Assembly (NCBI RefSeq): GCF_032362555.1
Contig: NC_083518.1
Coordinates: 2,182,501-2,246,500 of the forward strand
From: Amyelois transitella
Lineage: Eukaryota > Arthropoda > Insecta > Lepidoptera > Pyralidae
Direction: 5' to 3'
Length of the DNA: 64,000 bases
This document shows positions 59,334-64,000 of the stretch, in pieces. The translations under genes were made by a program, and so were the position numbers. Below the pieces are notes generated by a model, which worked only from the letters and a program-made list of their open reading frames with translations, ran no database searches and was not told the DNA's origin. The stretch's first letter is position 1. Each line of letters begins with the position of its first letter.

Positions 59334-62300
59334 TGCCGTGTGGTTCCCGGCACCATTACAAAAGAATAGGACCACTCCATCTCTTTCCCACGGATGTCGT
59401 AAGAGCCGACTAAGGGATAGACTTGGGATTCCTCTTTAATGTAAATCCCTGCCAATCTAAGGTCTGCCGCGCCGATGGATGCATGGCTAGGGGCGAGCCT
59501 AGTCTCGAGCGTGCCACTTCCGCCATGGGGTTGGGCGACCCCCAGGTAATGGCTAGCCTTACCCTGGCATGCGGGGCTCTGCTGGGGCGGACAAAATTTT
59601 TCCCTAGCGTCTCGTGGGAATCGCATGGATGCAAATCTTTTGAAAGAGCACCTAGATGGCGGCGATGGTGTCCGCACCCCATCACGTCTCGTTCCCGGCG
59701 GGAGCGGTATGCGGTCTGCTGAAAGCCGCTTTGCGACGATGAATGTAAGAGGAGGAATGAAGGATAAGATTGAGGAAGTATGCCAGATGATGGATGAAAG
59801 ACGTTTGGATGTGTTGTGCGTGAATGAAACGAAGCGGAAAGGATGCGACGCGACGCAGCACGGCCCTTACACGGCGTATTGGTCTGGAATTTCCAGTACC
59901 AGCCGAGGCTGTCAAGGGGTCGGTCTAATTCTTTCTGCACGAATGGCTGAGTGCGTGAATGAGTATGAGTGTGTCAGCCCTCGTCTTCTATGGATTAGGC
60001 TGAAAGTTGGAATCACTCGGATCTTCGTTCTAGGTGTTTATGCACCTTGGGATGTGGGTTCGAGGGGTACAACATCAGCAAAAAGCGAAAACGAGGAGTT
60101 CTGGAATAGTGTAAGAGAAGTATTGAAAGTTACCAAGCCAAATGAGAAGATTATTATGTTAGGTGATTTTAATGGATGGGTGGGTGTAAAGCGTGATGGA
60201 TATGAAAAGGTGCTTGGTGCGTTTGGTGACGAAAAGGTGAATGATAATGGAAGAAGTGTATTAGAAATTTGTCTAGAGTGGGATCTTTTTGTGTCGAACT
60301 CAATGTTTCAACATAAAGAGATCCACACCTACACAAGAGTGGAAGGTATTTTAAAAAGTATGATAGACTTTGTGATTGTAGATGAAAGATTGAAGAACAA
60401 AGTGCTGGATACCCGTGCATATCGCGGTGCTGGCATTGACTCGGACCATTTACTGGTGATATCCCGGATAAGGGGTATCTTCAATCGCTGGCGGCACAGG
60501 GTAAGGGAGCAAACCAGCGCTTTGGAAAGAGTAAAAGTAGAAAATTTGCAAGATATGGATGTAGGTAAGAAGTATATTAATAGACTGAAGGATGAATTTG
60601 AAGATTTAGAGGAAATGAGCGATATTGAAGATGGATGGAAGGAATTTAAAGAAAGAATTGTGAAAGTAGCTGTTGAAGTGTGTGGTGTAAGTAGAAGAAG
60701 GAAAGGAAAAAATCACAAAAATGCGTGGATGAGTAAAGATGTGCAAGAACTTGTGCGATTAAAGAAGAAAGCATGGCTGGATTTGTTAGCAGCAAAAGCT
60801 AACTTAAGAATGCAAGAGGTTATAGATGAAGATGTGAATGAAGCACGTAAGGAATATAAGAAAATGAAAGATTTGGTTAAGAAAGCTGTGATTAGAAAGA
60901 AAGAAGAGTATAAAGAGGATTTTGATAAAAGGCTATCGGAAGACTTTCAGTCAAATCTGAAAGTATTCTGGAAATCCGTAAGGTCAGCCCGAGGAAATAC
61001 TATAACCAGAGAGCTGACTAGGATCAGATGCCAGGATGGTAGCGTTGTGAAAGGAGAAGAATGTGTACTAAAGATATGGAAGGACTATTTTGAAAGTTTA
61101 TTTGAAAAAAAGGAAGGAAATAAGAAAGATTTCTGCTATAGCGAAGAAAAAGAGAATGAGATGGAAGGCGAAATTGAAATGTTCGAAATTGTGGAAGCAC
61201 TTAAGAGTATGAAAGCGGGAAAGGCTGCTGGGTGTGATAGAGTGTCGGTCGAGATGCTTAAAGCAGGAAAAGGCGTAGTAGCTAGTCAGTTGTACTGCCT
61301 TTTCAATTTGTGTTGGAGAAGCGGCCGAGTACCAAAAGATTGGTGTAAGGCTGTTATCGTGCCACTTTACAAAGGAAAAGGGTCACAGCTGGACTGCAAA
61401 AATTATCGTGGTATAAGCCTGCTTAGCGTCGTCGGCAAATTGTATGCTAAGGTATTGATTAATAGAGTCAGGAATGAAACTGATGACAAAATATGGGATG
61501 CTCAAGCGGGATTTCGAAAGGGAATGGGATGTACTGATCAGGTCTTTTCCTTGCGGTGCATAGCCGAAAAGTTTTTGGCCAAGAGTCAAAAAGTCTATTG
61601 CACATTCGTAGATCTGGAAAAGGCCTATGACAGAGTTGAGAGGAATGAATTGTGGTCAGCACTTTCTATGCATGGGGTGAGCAGTCTCTTAATACGAGCA
61701 CTGAAATCCTTATATGAGGATTCGAGTGCTTGTGTCAGGATAAACGGAGCGCACACTGAGTGGTTTAAGATTGAGAAAGGCGTTAGGCAAGGATGTGTTG
61801 CGTCACCGTGGCTGTTCAACCTATTTATGGATAGCTGTTTGACAGATTTGAAAGAGTCTAAAAGTGGATTAAGGATGAATGAGTTACTCGTCAAATGTCT
61901 GCTCTATGCCGACGATCAGGTTATACTGGCGTCATCAGCGGAGGAGTTACAGGAGATGGTAAACTGTATGCATGAAGCTTTAAAAGAGAAAGGAATGAAA
62001 GTGAACGTAAGTAAAACTAAAACACTGGTTTTTGAAATGGAGAAAGAAATGACAGCATGTAATATTTTGATTGGAGGAGAAAAAGTGGAGCAAGTGAAAG
62101 AGTTTGTATATCTAGGATCAAAGTTTACATCAGATGGCAAGTATGATAGTGATATTGAAAGGAGAGTGAACGCGGGGAACATGGTGAATGGAGCTTTGCA
62201 TGCCTTTATGAGCAGTCAGAAACTATCCAAAAAGGCTCGACTGGCTGTGCACAGGGGCGTGTTGGTCCCGACATTAATGTATGGGAGTGAAAGTTGGGTA

Positions 62301-62763
62301 TGGCAAAAGAAGCATGAAAGCAGAATAAATGCAGTGGAAATGAGAGCGTTAAGGAGTATGATGGGTGTGAAATTGAGTGACAGGATAAGGAACAGCGTGA
62401 TAAGGGAATGTTGTGATGTGAAAGAAGATGTAGTTACAGGAATAGAAAAGGGTATGTTAAGATGGTTCGGTCATGTGGAGAGGATGAATGAAAGCAGGTT
62501 GACTAAGCAGATATACAAGGAGAGTGTGGAGGGAAAGGTCGGAGTGGGAAGACCTAGACGAACGTATCTTGATCAAATTAAGGACGTCCTGGTAAAGGGT
62601 CAGGTCAAAAGTACCCGAAACCGCCGAGCTTGTATGAAGAGAGTTATGAATGTGGACGAAGCGAAAGAAGTATGCAGAGATCGTGGCAAGTGGAAAGAGG
62701 TAGTCTCTGCCTACCCCTCCGGGAAAGAGGCGTGATTTTATGTATGTATGTATGTATGTATGT
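59334..62763 (+). mobile_element. Full-length RTE-like non-LTR retrotransposon (LINE)
   Basis: A 3.4-kb element with a 5' leader of about 290 bp, one long open frame, and a 3' tail of ATGT repeats. Possible short target duplication TATGTTTT at both ends (left about 59328-59335, right after the tail). A single frame with an N-terminal endonuclease, a central reverse transcriptase and a microsatellite-like tail suggests the RTE group, though clade assignment needs a tree. The first 105 bp match the head of the family A repeats and the last 45 bp resemble their tail. It sits upstream of the sprint exons in the opposite orientation to the gene. Confidence 0.88.
59625..62735 (+). CDS. LINE polyprotein: endonuclease and reverse transcriptase, 1036 aa
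   Basis: An uninterrupted frame of 1036 codons. The apurinic-type endonuclease begins at TMNVRGG (residues 38-44). It carries Glu68 in VNETK, GDFNGW at 180-185 and the terminal SDH at 273-275, so its catalytic set looks complete. The reverse transcriptase begins near 530, with FVDLEKAYDRV at 661 (first catalytic Asp663), GVRQGCVASP at 719 and YADD at 761-764. The C-terminal region has GMLRWFGHVERM and ends in [15 protein letters not shown]. The true start may be an internal Met near residue 39. The absence of stops or frameshifts suggests recent activity. Many 5'-truncated relatives lie in this window. Confidence 0.93.
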   Translation: MDANLLKEHLDGGDGVRTPSRLVPGGSGMRSAESRFATMNVRGGMKDKIEEVCQMMDERRLDVLCVNETKRKGCDATQHGPYTAYWSGISSTSRGCQGVGLILSARMAECVNEYECVSPRLLWIRLKVGITRIFVLGVYAPWDVGSRGTTSAKSENEEFWNSVREVLKVTKPNEKIIMLGDFNGWVGVKRDGYEKVLGAFGDEKVNDNGRSVLEICLEWDLFVSNSMFQHKEIHTYTRVEGILKSMIDFVIVDERLKNKVLDTRAYRGAGIDSDHLLVISRIRGIFNRWRHRVREQTSALERVKVENLQDMDVGKKYINRLKDEFEDLEEMSDIEDGWKEFKERIVKVAVEVCGVSRRRKGKNHKNAWMSKDVQELVRLKKKAWLDLLAAKANLRMQEVIDEDVNEARKEYKKMKDLVKKAVIRKKEEYKEDFDKRLSEDFQSNLKVFWKSVRSARGNTITRELTRIRCQDGSVVKGEECVLKIWKDYFESLFEKKEGNKKDFCYSEEKENEMEGEIEMFEIVEALKSMKAGKAAGCDRVSVEMLKAGKGVVASQLYCLFNLCWRSGRVPKDWCKAVIVPLYKGKGSQLDCKNYRGISLLSVVGKLYAKVLINRVRNETDDKIWDAQAGFRKGMGCTDQVFSLRCIAEKFLAKSQKVYCTFVDLEKAYDRVERNELWSALSMHGVSSLLIRALKSLYEDSSACVRINGAHTEWFKIEKGVRQGCVASPWLFNLFMDSCLTDLKESKSGLRMNELLVKCLLYADDQVILASSAEELQEMVNCMHEALKEKGMKVNVSKTKTLVFEMEKEMTACNILIGGEKVEQVKEFVYLGSKFTSDGKYDSDIERRVNAGNMVNGALHAFMSSQKLSKKARLAVHRGVLVPTLMYGSESWVWQKKHESRINAVEMRALRSMMGVKLSDRIRNSVIRECCDVKEDVVTGIEKGMLRWFGHVERMNESRLTKQIYKESVEGKVGVGRPRRTYLDQIKDVLVKGQVKSTRNRRACMKRVMNVDEAKEVCRDRGKWKEVVSAYPSGKEA

Positions 62764-64000
62764 TTTACGCTTTCTTGCTTTTTATTCTAAGGCTACTGTA
62801 GTACGTTGTATGTGAGATTACGTTCAGCAAATCCTATCGTACTGTACCCCTAGACCATATACTTACATGACAAATTTCAAATTTCTTATCAAGTGCTTTT
62901 GATTGGCTCAGAAGTTTAGCTGGAAAGAGGTAACAGACAAAAGAACTAAAGTACTTCCGAATTTATAATGTAAGAAGCACGAGGTATACCTAATGAAGTA
63001 CGAGTATATCACCAGGGATGACCTGATGACAGTCACTGAAAAATTGGATTATCGCTGGAGGGATTATTGACACTAAGAAGAAACTCCTATAATAAGAAGC
63101 TTTCACTTTTTTCTAGTAAACACAAGGCTAAAATTGTTATAATATTATGTTCTGTCCTTATAGCAATGTAGGTAAGTCAACTGTACATAATTCTTGTAAG
63201 CGTGGGAATCAACAAACTAATTTTCCAACCGACCACAGTCTTAATTTATTCCAAGGAAAGCCTCGCAAAAGGAAAGCTGCACCGAGATTATGAAACTGAA
63301 TGGTTTATCTTGACATAGCGAATTATGCGGCTTTGTTGAATTTTAAACTTCTGCTCTCGGAATGAGGGAAGATTTAATAATATTTGTAAATGCTTCGTTC
63401 AGCCACTGCATAATATCCAAGATCTTGAGTTGGTATAAAGAGTTGTAAAGAAATGTCAAGACATTTTGTGTATTTTATATACCTAATAAAGTTCTTTAAA
63501 TATGCGGGGTTGGTTTTATTTAGATTTGTTTAATATTTTTAAACATTTCAATTTGTATCATAAAGTAAGGCATTTGATTCCGCAAGGGTAAAAACATAAC
63601 AAAACGTAATAAAGTGTCGTTAGAATTCGATAGGCAGTTATTTGTTTCTTTAACTATTCAAAGCAGAACATTTTCACTAGTTATCAAACTGTGATGATGA
63701 AAAACCATCGTTAGAAAACCTGCACATTAACGCAACTGGATTTGTAATCGTGATGTTATGGGTCAGGTTTCTGCAAAGTTAGCGAAAGTCAGACAGAAAT
63801 TGCTTCGTGTAACAACCTGACTTTACTGATCTATGATCATAGACAAAAAGCGCACCCCAGGCTTCAGGTGGTAAGAATCATCTCTCATTCGATACGAGAC
63901 GTGAAATAAAAAAATAACACCCCATACTAACACACAAAAGTCGTTCCGGAACATAGAGTGTTATATAGAATTAATATCGCTATCGGCACAATAAAGCGCT
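62764..64000. other. Unannotated flank
   Basis: A family D relative lies at about 63704-63880 in reverse. I see no exon or other feature in the rest. Confidence 0.5.

Noticed and set aside
1..64000. CRISPR arrays, operons, bacterial or viral inserts
   Set aside because: Spliced genes, AT-rich introns and eukaryotic repeats throughout; no array of regular spacers and no virus-like frames beyond the LINE.

Overview
This window is AT-rich animal nuclear DNA, most likely from a moth or butterfly. The evidence is short exons with GT..AG introns, insect gene families (a clip-domain serine protease homologue, a GILT thiol-reductase-like protein, and the Ras/Rab effector Sprint), and a very dense load of repeats, one of which carries the 'CCCGCGACTTCGTCCGCG' head I associate with lepidopteran genomes. 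I cannot name the species. All gene models were assembled by eye from splice sites and checked by reading-phase continuity across every junction; none is confirmed by transcripts.

Layout: (1) 941-8294, minus: an eight-exon gene for a 395-residue protein with no family I recognise and a cysteine/proline-rich C-terminal half. Its longest intron holds a 2.7-kb inverted-repeat element with LINE pieces nested in it. (2) 8295-11913: intergenic, mostly repeats. (3) 11914-19948, plus: a nine-exon clip-domain serine protease homologue whose catalytic serine is replaced by glycine. (4) 20815-26527, minus, convergent with (3): a five-exon GILT-like protein with a CxxS active-site motif. (5) 29007-33263, minus: a six-exon, 349-residue uncharacterised protein. 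(6) 36487-55164, minus: 21 exons of the Sprint/RIN gene (SH2, proline-rich linker, RH, VPS9, RA); its 5' exons lie beyond what I could find. A 212-codon open frame at 42462-43100 sits in one of its introns and splices in phase to the RH exon, so it may start a short isoform without SH2. (7) 59334-62763, plus: an apparently full-length LINE with an intact 1036-codon endonuclease/reverse-transcriptase frame.

Repeats fill most of the rest. Family A (about 260 bp, more than 30 copies or pieces) has a head matching the LINE 5' end and a tail matching the LINE 3' end, so it looks like a short passenger of that LINE. Family B carries the 'cccgcgacttcgtccgcg' head, family C a 'ccgcttc...gaagaagcgg' core, family D a tRNA-like B box, and family E a tRNA-like A and B box. 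Several copies abut coding exons closely enough to form part of the splice-acceptor region.

Functionally, the SPH and GILT genes are convergent neighbours from families often tied to insect immunity. Sprint couples tyrosine-kinase and Ras signals to Rab5 activation on endosomes. I see no sign of one shared pathway across the window.
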